Below, one piece after another: positions 13,215 to 30,645 of a stretch of DNA of 64,000 nucleotides. Each line of letters opens with the position of its first letter. Position 1 is the first letter of the stretch. The stretch covers positions 155,803,341 to 155,867,340 of the forward strand of contig NC_045439.1 in assembly GCF_002776525.5 (NCBI RefSeq). Direction: 5' to 3'. The notes under the pieces were generated by a model. That model did no database searches and was not told the origin of the DNA. It worked only from the letters and a program-made list of their open reading frames with translations. The stretch is from Piliocolobus tephrosceles. Its lineage: Eukaryota; Chordata; Mammalia; Primates; Cercopithecidae. A program made the position numbers and the translations under genes.

Positions 13215-14699
13215 ACTACTTGGAACACTTAGGAAAGTTGACATATGTTAGCTTACAAAGACAACCTCAGTGAGTTCCATAACATAGAAATAATATAAAC
13301 AACATTCTGTGCTCACAATGCAATCAAACTAAAAATTAGTCGTAAGATTAAAAACCAAAAAACCCTTCAATTTGAAGAGTTGCAAGATTAAACTCTGTTT
13401 AATAAGTTTTTAGTGAAAGGAAATACACAAACCAAGTGCATAATTTTTTGAATTTGATGATAATTAAAATATATCACTGTGGAATACACATAAAGCTGTG
13501 GTTGTAACCTCAGAAATGAAACCAAACAAATTAATGGATTTATCATCTAACTAAAAATGTTAGATAAAAATAGCCAAATAAACTGAAGCAGAATGACAAA
13601 AATAATAGTAAGATTGGAAATTCATGAGTTTTAGGAAAAAGAAAAAAATGAAACTAATAAATACACAAAATACTACATCACAGAAAAAGAATCAAGTAGA
13701 CAAACCTCTATTTAAGCTAATCATGAAGGGGAGAGAGAGAGACCCCAAACACACAGAATAAGAAATGACCTTAACAGAACAGAGCATATTTTAAAAAAAT
13801 CATTAAAAGCTAACTTTGTATAGTGCTTTGCAAATAAATGCGAAGACCTGGATAGAAAGGGAACTTCTCTAGGAAAATATAATTTATCCAGATTGACCCC
13901 AGTGGACACAGAAAGTTTAAAACTATTTCTACTGAAAAAATTTCAAATCTATAATTTTCACAGGAGAATTCTATCAAATCTTCAAAGAACAGATATCTCA
14001 ATGCTACTTAAATTATTCTAGAACATAGAAGAAGAAACCTTAAGATTATTCAATAAGAAAACCACACACCAATCTCACTTAGAAATATTGATGTAAAATG
14101 CCTAAATAAAACAGTAGTAGAGGGGACCCTTTAAAAATGGTTTTGAAACAACTGGATAGCCATTTGGAAAAAGATAAAATTTTGTTGATATCTTTCATCA
14201 TATGCAAGCGTACATTTCAAATGTCTCTAGATAGGTAGATAGTTACCAAAAAAACTACCACAAGAAAACACGGGTAAATTTTAAAATAACCTGTGCGTAG
14301 GGAAAGTTATGATTCAACATCCAAAAGCAATGTAAAAAAGATTGAGAAATTTGGTTGCATTAGGAAAAAAACTTCTTTCACCTGAGCAGGGAGGGACACC
14401 ATAAGCAAAGTGAAAAAGCCAGGAAATAAACCAGTAGAAAATATTTGCATCTTATATCACAAAGCTCATTCCTTCAAAATATAGATTATAACAAGATACC
14501 ATTTGTCATGGGCCAGATTGGCAGAGGAAAAAACAAAAACAAAAACAAAACAAAACAAGTTTGATGACGCCCTCTATTGGTGAGGCTGTGGAGCAGTAGT
14601 TCAGATTGCTCCACCCCTGGAGGAAACAGGATGCCTTGGGACTCAGTGCATCTGCATAGACCCTGACTCAGCCATGCCTCCTTCCTGAATTTACCCGGA
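13215..14699 (+). mobile_element. Old L1 (L1M-type) ORF2/3' region, sense
   Basis: Degenerate sense ORF2 with landmarks 'gagaattctatcaaatcttc', 'gaacatagaagaagaaacct' and 'aatattgatgtaaaatgcc', followed by 'tggatagccatttggaaaaa' and 'gtgaggctgtggagcagtag'. Many stops. The last ~200 bp are less certain. Confidence 0.75.
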
Positions 14700-15725
14700 A
14701 GACAATACCCCAAATCCAAACATGCTCATGGCATATGGAGGTCCTCTTTTATGTCTTTCAATAAAGTAATAGATATTTTTCTATAGAGGTCTTCCATTTT
14801 TACATTAAATTGATTCCCAGGTATGAAATTTTGGCTAGTGTCCCAGTGGCAGCTCTCTGGAAATGACCTTTGTTGAGTTTGTGTTTTGACCTGATATCCA
14901 GCAACCTTGCTGAACAGTCTGAAGAGCAACTTGGGGCTTTTCTCTATGGACAGCATGTCTCCTGCATATAATGACAGTTGGCTGTCATTCATCCATTGCA
15001 GTCTTCATCCTTTAATTTCTTTTTGTTTTCTTATTTCTGTGGTTAGGAGTGACAGAACAGTGTTAAGCAGAAGCAGTGATACTGCAGATTCTTGTCTTAC
15101 TCCTCAGGGCCATCTCTCATGGTCCACCATGAAGTGTGGAGTTCTCTGGGCTTGTGGTAGATCCTCACTTTGTTAAGGAAGTCTCTTTCTGTTGCTAATT
15201 TGCTAGGAGTTTTTCCACCTTTAATTATGAATGTATGTTGAACTTTATGAAATGGTTTTTGGGCATCAATTGAGATGATCTGTTAATGTGATGAATTATG
15301 TGATTGCGACAAAGTTGACATTCCTGGGATAAACCTGTATTTCATCATGATATGTCTCTTAGAAATTGCTGGGTTCACTTGGCTAATGTTTTATTTAGGA
15401 TGTTTTTTCACCTGTGTTTATAAATGAGTTTGGCCCCTAATTTACCTTTCTTATTCTGCCTTTCATTGGTTTTAGTATGGAGATTATATTAGACCCATGA
15501 CATTCAGCATCTCATCCTTTTCTCTTTTGGAGAGCAATTAATATAAGTCTGAGGTGATATGTTCCTCAATGGTGTTGTTAAAACTCACCTGTAAAACCCT
15601 CTGGTTCCAGTGCATTACTAGTGGCCAGATTTTCAGTGACTAATTAAATTTCCTTAATATTTAAAGTCTATTCACAATGAGGAAATAAACCTTACCTCAC
15701 TGGTTGGCTTCCTTCAACACTACCA
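14700..15725 (-). mobile_element. L1 ORF2 reverse-transcriptase region, antisense
   Basis: Reads in reverse as the middle of L1 ORF2: 'ccagcaaccttgctgaac', 'tctcctgcatataatgacag', 'ggcatcaattgagatgatct' and 'tggttccagtgcattacta'. Orientation is opposite to the adjoining L1, so they are separate insertions or a rearranged one. Frames are broken. Confidence 0.85.
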
Positions 15726-15749
15726 TTTTTCTTGTTTCTTGTGAGTTTG

Positions 15750-16100
15750 TGAGCCTGTCTTAATTCGGGCTGCTATAACGCAAATACCATGGATTGGTTT
15801 AAAGAACAGATATTCATTCCTCACAGTTCTGAAGGCTGGAAAGTCTAACATCAAGGGGCTGGTGATTCCTGGTGAGGGCCCTCCGCTTGGTTTCTGCTGG
15901 CCACCTTCTTCCTGTGCTCTCACATCAGGGAGAGAGAGAGCATCTCTCTCGTGACTTTTCTTCTCATCCCATTCATGAGGGCTCCACCCTCATGACCTAA
16001 TTTCTTCCCAAAGGCCCCACATCATAATAGCATCACATTAAGGATTAGGCTTCAGCTTCTGAATTTGAAAGGAGCACTTTCAGTCCTTAGCAGAACCCAA
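15750..16100 (-). mobile_element. MaLR-type solo LTR, antisense
   Basis: In reverse it ends with 'gggctgctataacgcaaatac' and contains 'tcctcacagttctgaaggct', 'tggtgagggccctccgc' and 'gagggctccaccctcatgac', the layout of MLT1/MST LTRs. No internal retroviral sequence adjoins it. Confidence 0.7.
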
Positions 16101-16592
16101 ACCCCAAGATTTTCCTAAATGAATGAATAGTCATCCCCCGGCCTTATTCCTGGCCTCTGAGAGCATTTTAGGAGGCGGTTTCTCATTACTGGGGTTGGCT
16201 GAGATGGGAATTTCCTAATTCCATTGGCTGTGATTCAGCCCCGTGCCATCCTGCCAGCAAGATGAGCACATGAGGCATGCTCATCCGCTGGGGTGCCTGG
16301 TGCTGCTCCCAGTTCCTCTGGGTGACCTCTGTCCAGCACATAAACCTCCTGAAGCATTCTGGATCTGCGGAAAGTGAGCCACCCTCCCGATTTGTACACG
16401 CCTGGGCCTACCTTCCTGCTCAGGTATGTGACAGGCACACAACCTTTACAGAAGGTGCCTTATTGCCTAGTACAGAAATGCTGAGCGGTGCACAGGAGTG
16501 AGAACCCTACTGACTGGCTGCCGTGTCTCTCCCAGACAGTCGGGTGTGGAGCAGTTGGACCCATGTACCTATCTGTGCCCATCCTCAGTTGA

Positions 16593-16700
16593 AAGGTAGT
16601 GAACAGCTTGGGCTGTGGTTCAAATCCCAGCTCAGCCACTCAGGGGCTGTGTGTGCAGATAGGATGCATCTATTGTCCAAAGCAAAACACAGGGAAAACG
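16593..16700 (+). repeat. MIR SINE fragment
   Basis: 'ttgggctgtggttcaaatcc' followed by 'agctcagccactcaggggct' fits a MIR core. The 3' side is lost. Confidence 0.4.
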
Positions 16701-17538
16701 AAACAATCTGTCTCAAAGGGGTGTGGTGAGGGCTTCGGCAAAGGACTGGTGTACTGTGGCTTGGATGGGTTAGTTTCCATTCTCCTTCTCTCTGTTTCCA
16801 ACTTCCCTCTCACTCCAAGATGAGGGCCCTGTCCCTCTTGGGCGTTTGCCAAAGGAAGGTCTGGACAGCCAGCAGCTCATTCGTGTCACTTCCCAGTTTG
16901 CTGTCACCTTGTTGCAGTGCAGAAGCCATAAGCTGCATGATCTGTGAGCCTGGCCCTGCAGCCTGGCTCCTCCACACAGCGGCGTTTGCTTTCATTGTCA
17001 CAGATGACTATGAGAAGATGCCCTTGGTCATCTTTGGTCTGAGCTCTGGAGTTCGGTAGAGCTTTGAGCCGCCAGAGCAAAGGAGGTGAGGCTCGCCCCA
17101 GGCCAGTGGCACACCCAGGACTGGGGCTGGATGACTTTAATGGTGGGGCAGAAGGAAGAGCAAGGAGTTCCGCAGAGCCCAGCTGCTGGGTTGTGCAGTC
17201 CATTTGCAGTGTACTTCCAGGAGCTTGGATGGTGAATTTTGTAAAAGGGGAGTCTTTCTTCCCCACCTTTCTTTAGATCATAGAGCTATTGTAGTAGCTT
17301 CTGAGCTGCAGTAGAATCACCCATGAGGATTTTTGTTTGTTGTCTTGGCATGACGTTCCTGTCCCTTCACAGTAATCCGGCAGGTGCCTCCCAGGGCATA
17401 GAATCATCGTGTCACATTCTTCTCCAGTACTCCAGGAGGGTGGACACAGAGTTCCACTACTTGAAATGCGGCAGGCAGTTCAAAGGATTCTGCTCGCACC
17501 AGGAGTTGGATTGGATTTTTCCAAATACATTAAGTATT

Positions 17539-17560
17539 TTAAGCAGCTTGAGCTGCTTAA
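17539..17560. repeat. Perfect 10-bp-arm palindrome
   Basis: 'ttaagcagct' and 'agctgcttaa' flank a 2-base centre. Short enough to be chance, but exact. Confidence 0.8.
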
Positions 17561-18849
17561 TGGCCCTGAAAGCATTTGATTAGTCCAGAGGGCTCTATGC
17601 CTGGCAGGTCAGGGGACAAGACAATCTTAAAATCCTACGGGTCTGACCCCTTCTGCTCTCTGTGGCTACAGCAGGTCTCCAGGGTTGCAGCAATAGCTGT
17701 GACCTGCTCATCTTCCCAGAAGTGCTGGAGGCAAGCTGATCCCTGAGCACTGTGCCTGGAGCACTGCAGGTGCCCTGCAGCCATCTCCATCCACACCTCC
17801 TGCCTGGCCTACCCCGATTGCAGGTTGGGCCTCTGGCTCCCCTCCCCCCTTCGTCCCCTTCCTCATCTATCTGTGGCTCTTTCTCTTGGACCCTATCACC
17901 AAGCCCTCTCCTTGCCATTCTCTTCTGTCCCTCAAGCCGTATTCCTCAGCATCACGTGGTCCTCCTGGGTCCTGGTCCACTCCCGTCATGTGAGAACAAA
18001 CGGTATCTGCTGCAATTTGCTTTGGGCTTCTGTTGTGTTTTGAGCCAGTGTGTGTGGTCCTCCTCACGTCATTTGATTCATCCAGCAAAGGGCTCTGCTG
18101 CCCGCCTGTCAGGGGCAGAGGTTCCAAGACCCTGTCAGTTTTGGACAATGAGGCTTCCGTGGGGGTGCAGGGTGGTGAAGCTGTTTGGAGTCCTTCTCTT
18201 AAGGTGGAGTCCAGAGTTTCTTCCTGTCAGGTCCTCCCCATTTGTGTCGGCAGGGTGCTATGTCCAGTGTAGGTCCTCACCTGGCCCCTTTCTGGCCTTG
18301 CAGAGTGCCCCGGCCCTGTGTGAGCAAATGACCTTCTGGGCGGAGCATGCAGTCTCTTGGCAGGGCAGCCAGGTCAGGGGTGAGATGGACCCAGGGCTCT
18401 CTGACCCCGTAGGCTTGGCCTAGGCTGAGACTTTGAGCAGGTCACTTACCTCTGGGTCCTCATGCTCAGGTTCAAAATGAGACAGACGGTGGAGTTAAGA
18501 AATGATTTTTCTGATCCTTCTTTGGGTCTTTGCATCAGTTATTCAAAAAGAAAAAGAGAAAAGCAACCTAACACAACTATACTTGGCTGATCGGCAGAGC
18601 AGGGCTTATTTATGTGGCTAATTAAAAGAAAATTTCTTTATGTGAGCCAGGATCAAAGCTGTCTTTCAGAGAGAGGGAAGTGCAGAAATGTTCAACGTAA
18701 ATTTTGCCTTTTAGCTAAACACTTGGTAGATTCAGCACTGACCATGTAGGTTTGTCCTGCTTGTTTTGAGGGAACCAGAAAAAATCTGATTAAATTTAAT
18801 CTGATTTCTGCTAGAGTTTGGTCATGTAAGATTTGAAAAGTGAACCTTC

Positions 18850-21109
<2,260 letters not shown>

Positions 21110-21123
21110 GAAAAGTGGACCTT

Positions 21124-22761
<1,638 letters not shown>

Positions 22762-22773
22762 TGACTTTTTTCT

Positions 22774-24684
22774 TTGAGGCTGGTGTGGCATGCTGAAGCT
22801 CCCAAGGCGTGTAGTGTGGTGAACAAGGTGGCCTCCAGGAGCGCTGTCGGCTCCTGGACCCCACCCACCCACCTCGCAGTGTGGGAGAATCCTCCAAGTT
22901 ACTGTCAGAGTGGGTTGGAGAGACCTGGCCTGGTCAGTGTCACAGAGCCACCCAGTCCTGAGCCAGCATCAGCCTCCTGCCCCCTGACTCAGTCTCTCTG
23001 CTGTGGTTTCCTCCCACGTGCCAGGATCCTTCCTGGTCCTGTTTGCAACTCAGACCAGTGGAGGGGTGCACTGTGATTACTGTTCATTAGGACAGAGGCA
23101 GGGTGTCTCTGTCTCTTTGTCTCCCTCCACTGCCATCTCTGGAGGTTCGGGGAGCTGCCTGGGATGCAGAGCGGCTTGGATTGGTGCTCCCTATGCCTCA
23201 GTGGTTGAACTGGCCTCTGTCCAGTCTGCACACATTGGATTCTGAGGCTGGGCTTGGGGTGGCTGTGGCAGGAAGGTTTGGTGGTGTCACACCCTTCAGG
23301 CTTGTGTCTGTCTGAGCCAGGCTCTGACTGGCTGGGAGAAGAGGAGGAGTCGGGGCTCTGGGAGGCCCTGAGGCTGAGCCGGAACCCGGCTGCTGTGGCT
23401 GTGGCTGCACTGCAGGGGCACGGGCCGAGCACGTGCCAGGCCAGGGCACACGATGCTTTCAGATCAGGCTCCAGCGCCCTAGACGCCCTTTCACACTTTG
23501 CCCTTTTTGTCTACCAGCCAGAGGGCAGTGAATAATGAGAACAAACAGCATCGGGTCCAGATTCTCATGGTCATTTTCCTAACAAGCCGAGGCGAGAGAG
23601 CACTGAAAGGGGGGCCTAAGTGCTTCTGTCACCTCAGCTGAGTGTTTTTCAAAAAGGAAAGCACGCGTGCGACGTGTGTATTAGGTGTTACGGTGATGTC
23701 TATTGTCAGATCATGGCCAGAAAAGGGGTTGTTTCAATTAAAATGGAGTTTGGACTTTGTTTTTCTTGGATTGAGTAAATTGGGGGAAATAGCACACATT
23801 GAGATTTTGGATGTCTGCTCTTAGAAAGGATTTAAAATAAGTGGTCTTCAGCGGTTCCACAGTGGATCTTCGAGACTGGTAGGCTGGATTTAATGGGTTC
23901 TGGGTGCTTTAACTGGATTGGGTTGACTCTGTCTGACCAGCTCAGCTGGTTCGTTCTAAGAAATGAAATGCACCTCTGCTTTCTGGAACCTGAAGGAAGG
24001 AGAGAGATAGAAAGACAGAGAAGGACAGACATGTTGGTGGCCACGCCCGGGCTTCTGAACAGTCCTTCCTGATGGCTTCAGGACCTGGGAGGAGGAGCGG
24101 AGCAGGTGGCTGCCCTGGGCTTGCTAGACACCCCCATTCCAGCAAGACCCTCTTGGGAGTGTGGTGCCCTCCCTGCCTCTCAGGAACAAGCACATGCTTG
24201 TTTAGCCTAAAAACGTCTCCTTAATTAAAATTAATATCATATGCAGTGAATCCTTATGCCTCCTCTTCCCCTGCCCAGTTACAATTCCCGGCGGCTCTCC
24301 AGCCCATAGAGGAGGCTTCTCAACGTTTCCTACCTCCTGGAGGAGAGAAGCCATTCCCCGATCGCCCAAAAGGACGAAGTATGTGCCCGCTGTGCGTCCT
24401 TGCTTGTCACTGCCCAACATCCACAAACATTAACTCAATTGCTGATTCCGTTCAGGTGTAAGACTCGCTCGTTGGTTAATGTGACAGACAGCGTTTCCTG
24501 TGCCGGAGCTGACTGGTCACTTCCTGTCTCCCAGCCCTCCTGAGTGTTGCACGGATGCCTGTTTCGTAGGAACACTCACCCTGTTCCGTGAGAAGGAGCG
24601 CCACTTCTCAGCCTGTACTTAGCAGGTCATTACCGTTGGCCACTCTGCTTTTCTTTCTGTTTTAAATTTTAATTATTAAAAAAA
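22774..24684. other. Unassigned GC-rich sequence
   Basis: About 1.9 kb without interspersed repeats, with several overlapping open frames on both strands (for example 22989-23432 minus) and no recognisable domain. Open frames are expected at this base composition. Confidence 0.4.
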
Positions 24685-24960
24685 TTTTTTTGAGAGTTTC
24701 CCTCTGTTGTCCAGGCCGAAGTGCAGTGGGATGATCTTGGCTCACTGCCACCTCTGCCTCCTGGGTTCTTGTGTCTCAGCCTCTCTAGTAGCTGGGATTA
24801 CATGTGTTTGCCACCACGCCTGGCTAATTTTTGTATTTTTAGTAGAGACGGGGTTTCACCATGTTGGCCAGGCTGGTCTCGAACTCCTGACCTCAGGTGA
24901 TCCGCCCGCCTCAGCTTCCCAAAGTGTTCAGATTACAGGCGTGTGCTACTGCTCCCGGTC
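24685..24960 (-). mobile_element. AluS, antisense
   Basis: Antisense Alu with a short deletion in the right arm after 'ctgggttcttgtgtctcagc', ending 'tactgctcccggtc'. Confidence 0.9.
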
Positions 24961-25019
24961 CCCTTCTTATTTTTATGTTAGTCTTTGGGGTTAAATTTTT
25001 ATTACAAAACAATTGGCAT

Positions 25020-25362
25020 ATATTTTAGTCTCTTTAGGTTACTGTAACAAAATACCGTAAACTAGGTGGTTTACAAACAGCAGACATTTATTTCTCACAG
25101 TTCTGGATGTGGGAAGTCCAAGATCAAGGTGCCAACAGATTTGCTTTCTGGTGAGGGCTTCCTGGTTCTTAGAAGGCCATCTTCTCACTACATCCTCACT
25201 TGGTGAGAGGCTCAGGAGAGTTGTCTGGGGTCTCTTTTACAAAGGCATAAATCCCATTAATCACCTCCCAAAGGTCCACTGCTAATAGCATCACTTTGGG
25301 CATGAGGTTTTAACATGTGAATTTGGAGAAGGGCAGGCACAAACATTCAGTAGGTAGCAGCA
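25020..25362 (-). mobile_element. MaLR-type solo LTR, antisense
   Basis: 'ggttactgtaacaaaatacc', 'ttatttctcacagttctgga', 'gaagtccaagatcaaggtgc' and 'tttaacatgtgaatttggag' give the same block order as 15750-16100. Subfamily not resolved. Confidence 0.7.
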
Positions 25363-25434
25363 CACAACAATGTAACAAGAATAATGTGATGAACAGCTTG
25401 GTATCCCCAAGCTGCTAAAGGTAGAGAATATTAC

Positions 25435-25920
25435 CATATTTGTTATCTATTTCTGTGTGACAGATTATGCCAAAGCTTAGTGGTATAAAACAATAAACAT
25501 TTATTATCTCACACATAGTCTGTGGGCTAGGAATCTGGAAGCAGCTGAGCTGGGTGGTTCTAGTGGAGGGGAAAGATGTGGGCTGGGGCACCTGAAGCCT
25601 TGACTGGGGCAGGAGGATCTGCTTCCAAGATCGACTTCACCTGGCTGTTGGCTGGCAAGAGGGCCCAGTTCTTTGCCATATAGACCTTTCCACAGAGCTG
25701 CTTGAGTGTCCTCACAACATGGCAGGCGACTTCTCCCAGCCTGAGTGATTCAAGAGACAGTAAATAGAGAGTAGAGAGGAAGCCGCAGTGCCTTTTATGA
25801 CCTGGTCTCATTAGTCATACACTGTCATTTCTGCTTATGTCTGTTCACTAGAAGCAAGTCACTAAATTTAGGCCACACTCAAAGAGAGAGGAATTAGGTT
25901 CCACTCTTTGAAGGGAATAT
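25435..25920 (-). mobile_element. Ancient LTR-like repeat, family uncertain
   Basis: Familiar interspersed-repeat blocks: 'aaaacaataaacatttatta', 'taggaatctggaagcagctg', 'agctgcttgagtgtcctcac', 'acaacatggcaggcgacttc' and 'agtgccttttatgacctggt'. I recall these as a common mammalian LTR-type repeat but cannot name the subfamily. The last ~60 bp may be another element. Confidence 0.5.
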
Positions 25921-25937
25921 CAAAGAATTTGTGGAGA

Positions 25938-25942
25938 TATAT

Positions 25943-25975
<33 letters not shown>

Positions 25976-26037
25976 TATATGTACACACACATACATATAC
26001 ATATACACATATGTATATGTGTGTGTGTATATATATA
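25938..26037. repeat. (AC)n/(AT)n/(GT)n compound microsatellite
   Basis: About 100 bp of CA units grading to CATATA, then GTGTGT and TATATA, directly upstream of an antisense Alu tail. The CA to GT switch makes it partly self-complementary. Confidence 0.93.
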
Positions 26038-26338
26038 TTTTTTTTTTTTTTTGAGTTGGAGTCTCATCACTCTGTCGCCCAGGCTGGAATGCAGTGATGT
26101 GATCTCAGCTCCCCACAGCCTCTGCCTCCCAAGTTCAAGTGATTCTCCTGCCTCAGCCTCCCGAGTAGCTGGAGTTTACGGGCACACACCACCACACCTG
26201 GCTAATTTGGGTATTTTTAATAGAGACAGGGTTTCACCGTGTTGGCCAGGCTGGTCTCGAGTTCCTGACCTCAAGTGATCTGCCCACCTCAGCCTCCCAA
26301 AGTGCTGGGATTAGAGGCGTGAGCGACTGCACCTGGCC
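26038..26338 (-). mobile_element. AluS, antisense
   Basis: T tail continuous with the microsatellite; ends 'gagcgactgcacctggcc'. Moderately diverged. Confidence 0.92.
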
Positions 26339-27510
26339 TGTGGATATCTTTTAAAGCATCATAACACCATTGCAGCTGGAGCCCCTCCCCAGTTGCATCT
26401 TGTCTTTCACACAGAGGTAACTACTGTCGAAGTTTGGTGCTTGTTTATGGCTTAGTACATGTATAAGTATACCTATCCCTGTTAGTTCTACATTTTGTCT
26501 GTAAGCATTATGTAAATGATATCACCTTGTTTTTTTTTTTTCTGTAGTGTGCCTTTTTTTTTTTTTTTTGAGATGGAGTCTTGCTCTATTGCCCAGGCTG
26601 GAGTGCAGTGGTGTGATCTTGGCTCATGGCAACTTCCACCTCCTGGGTTCAAGTGATTCTCCTGTCTCAGCCTCCTGAGTAGCTGGAATTACAGGTGCCT
26701 GCCACTGCGCCCAGCTAATTTTTGTATTTTTAGTAGAGATGAGGTTTTGCCATGTTGGCCAGGATGGTCTCGAACTCCTGACCTCAAGAGATCCGTCTGC
26801 CTCTGCCTCCCAAAATGCTAGGATTGCAGGTGTGAGCCACCGCGCTCATCCAGTGTGCCTTTTTTGGTTAACATTATATTTGTGAGATTCATCCATGTGA
26901 AAACAGGTGGCTGTATTTCATGCATCTTCACTGCTGTGTGGTATTGCATTGTACAAACATAAGACTATTTATCTTTCTCCATTGATGGACGCTTCGTTGG
27001 TTTCCTATTACTTGCTGCTACAAACAAGGCTGTCTTAAGTACTCAGGGATATGTCTCTCTGTGAATGTGAGCTGGATTTGTCAGAATATTTAGCAAGGAT
27101 TGGAATTGCTATGGGAGAGAGTGCAGTATCTTCAAATCTTCAAATCTGGTGTCAACAAAATCTTCAAATGTACTAGAAACAGCTAAATTTTATTCCAAAG
27201 TGGGTGGGTGTCCTCATGAGTGGTCTCACTGACAGCATATGAGTTTCCTTTTCTCCGTTTTCTAGACAGTACTTGGTGTTGTCAGATATTTTACATTTTT
27301 GTCTGATGCGTGAAAGTGCTGTCTACGTGAGGTATTAATTTGCATTTCCCTGCGTGCCAGCGAGGCTGACATCTTTCCATATATCTATTTTCATGTATTT
27401 GGTATTCTGTGAATGACTGGCCATACCTTTTGCACCTTTTTTCTATTTTCTTATTGATCAATCTGATCTGTTGTTGAGCTTATGTATCATAAATATCTTT
27501 TTTCTTTTCT
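26339..27510 (-). mobile_element. L1M 3' end, antisense, split by Alu
   Basis: Antisense L1 landmarks 'tttgtgagattcatccatgt', 'cattgatggacgcttcgttg' and 'attaatttgcatttccctgc', with much divergence. The Alu at 26560-26852 interrupts it. Confidence 0.78.
26560..26852 (-). mobile_element. AluS, antisense, 14-bp TSD
   Basis: 'agtgtgcctttttt' occurs at 26546-26559 and 26853-26866 around the element, which therefore inserted into the L1M. Confidence 0.93.
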
Positions 27511-27529
27511 TCCTTCTAACATAATGTAG

Positions 27530-27730
27530 AAGCTAAGAGCGTGGATTCTGGGGCCACATTGCCAGGGTTAAATCCCAGCTCCAGCACTTCTGTGTGGCCT
27601 TAGGCTTAATCTGTGTGTGCCTCAGTGTCCTCATCTGCCAAATGGGATGATGGCTCGCCATGGTGAGCCTGGGAGGATGAGCAGGTTCGTGTCTGTGAAG
27701 CAGTTCGTGCCTGTCATAGTAAGCACAAGA
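27530..27730 (+). repeat. MIR SINE, near complete
   Basis: 'ggattctggggccacattgc', 'taaatcccagctccagcact', 'tgtgtggccttaggc' and 'cagtgtcctcatctgccaaa' follow the MIR order. One of the best preserved MIRs in the window. Confidence 0.8.
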
Positions 27731-28504
<774 letters not shown>

Positions 28505-28757
28505 AAATTCCAGTTCTTAATACTTCAGTGTCACACTGTTCCCTGATTTCCCAAAGCTGGGCAGGAATTGCAGAAAACAAGGTCAGTTTAATATCGAGAA
28601 TCACTGGAGAACCGTGTCAGAGCCCTGCTGAGAAGGGCACAGGGAACTGTGTTTCTGTCTACCTCATGCTGTGGGCAGCACAAGGACAGACTTTCTGAAG
28701 ATTACAGCCCAGGGGTAAGAGGGCATGTTTAGTGTCAACGCCACACAGAAGAAGTTA

Positions 28758-29046
<289 letters not shown>

Positions 29047-29439
29047 GGGAACAAGTCAGGTCATCCCCACTGCAAGGAGGAGCTCCTGGGTTTATTTAAG
29101 GGAGCCTCAGATGACTTTACATAAAAGCAAATGTGGAAAAAGCGATAAAGTCAGATATATTGAACATTTGTCCTGAGGGTAAATTTCTGAGCTCTAAAAG
29201 CCAGGCTGGTTTTATGTAACATCTGTGAATCCTGAAACAGGCTGAATGAAATACTCTATATCTGCACACCCAACTCTGCCTTTGGGGTGGCTACATGAGC
29301 CCCTGTGGTCTCCTTAAAAGAATTGGTCCCCACTGGGTGAACTAGTCACCCATGAAGCGTCTCCGAATTCCAGTCTGGAATAGGAAGTGAGGACCCGGGG
29401 GCTGAGTGTCCCTCATCACATGTGGACCGTCACTGCTGG

Positions 29440-29760
29440 ACTTCACGGTAAAGTTTCCAAGAACAGAGCTCTTCGTCCATTTTCACGATAGCGATTTGTA
29501 CATTATTCCTAAATAATTTTAATGCCGTGTTTACAAGCCGCCTTCCCAAACAAAACGATTGTTCTCGGCAGTTAGACTCTTGAAGACTTAAGTTTTAATC
29601 CAGTTTGTTCTCAAAACATTTGCACAAATGAGAGTCTTGAGGTTTGAGCTTTCTATTCTGAAGGCTCAGCTTCTTGCCCAGGAGAAAAATAATACATGCT
29701 CATGTTTATAAACAGAGTTATGGCATTGGAGTCCTTTACATCGCAGCCAGCCTAGGGACC
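29440..29760. promoter_or_regulatory. Candidate conserved noncoding block
   Basis: AT-rich, repeat-free block with homeodomain- and forkhead-like words ('cctaaataattttaatg', 'ccgtgtttacaagc', 'catgtttataaacag') in otherwise GC-rich surroundings. Function is inferred from composition and motif density only. Confidence 0.25.
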
Positions 29761-29893
29761 CAGTTATTCAGAATTTAAACATTTTACTTACAAAGAGCAC
29801 TTCAGTATCCACCCCAACTTCACTGTCACTGTCCCTGCCACCCTTCCCTCTAAAACCTGGGTGTCCTCCTCCCCGACTGGCTCTGAGGACCTG

Positions 29894-29922
29894 GAGCAGT
29901 AATAACCCGAAGGCAGTGACAC
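29894..29922 (-). repeat. Left copy of a 29-bp perfect inverted repeat
   Basis: Exact reverse complement of 30617-30645 (core 'ccttcgggttattactgctc'). Similarity does not extend into the flanks. Confidence 0.9.
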
Positions 29923-30616
29923 CTCCCCTCCCCACTGTCACTGGTCTTTGGCCATTTCTTGGAGCAGTTCCTGGGGCCCCTTTGCTTTCCTTGTCCTGGA
30001 AGGGCCCTGCTCTGCCTGTCTCAGCACCATCTCTGTGTGTCCCATCAGGAGGCAACAGACAATCCCTCAGGCCCCACAGTAAAAACGTCACTCCTGGTCT
30101 GGGGGCACGTCCATCCCCCGTGTCCCCAGTCCCATCCTGGGTGTTCTGGGGTTCCAGTCACAGCTGTGGGGACACTACCATCTCACTGCATCCCTCTTGC
30201 AGCAGCTTGGCTGAGCTACAGGACGGGGCCGCAGGAGGCCTCCTTGTGCTGGAGCTCACCTGCCAGGTGCCGAGCTCTGCCAGCTGCCCGACCCCACTGT
30301 GAGGCCGCCCGGTGCAGGCGAGTTCACTGGCAGCCCAACCAGCCCACGAAGGCCATGTGAGTGTGAACCCCCGTTACAAGCTTTCCCTCATGAGGTGGCG
30401 CTGACAGTCTAGGGGATACCTGCCTTTCATTACCAGCTGCAGCCGTTAGGCTGGTACCAGGAGGAGCCAGGTCAAGCTGGCACTGGGGGCGACGCTCTGT
30501 CTTTGATGCACCCTGATGCTTCCCCCCATCCTTCCGACCATGGTGCTCTGCACAGACCCCTTCCAACCCATCCCAGGGCCTCTGCCCAGTGTGGCCAGAG
30601 CCTCCTGTCAACAAGT

Positions 30617-30645
30617 GTGTCACTGCCTTCGGGTTATTACTGCTC
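30617..30645 (+). repeat. Right copy of a 29-bp perfect inverted repeat
   Basis: Plus-strand copy, 694 bp beyond its partner. The sequence between is GC-rich and unassigned, with no transposase-like frame. Confidence 0.9.

Larger units (their letters stand above)
16101..18835. other. Unassigned, moderately GC-rich sequence
   Basis: No Alu or L1 in 2.7 kb. A MIR is likely near 16593 and another trace near 18430-18490. A 223-codon frame (17752-18423) is Pro/Ser/Leu-rich and composition-driven, with no recognisable domain. Confidence 0.4.

Noticed and set aside
17752..18423. 223-codon plus-strand frame as a gene
   Set aside because: Low-complexity Pro/Ser/Leu/Cys composition, no domain, no splice or promoter context, and competing open frames on both strands in GC-rich DNA.
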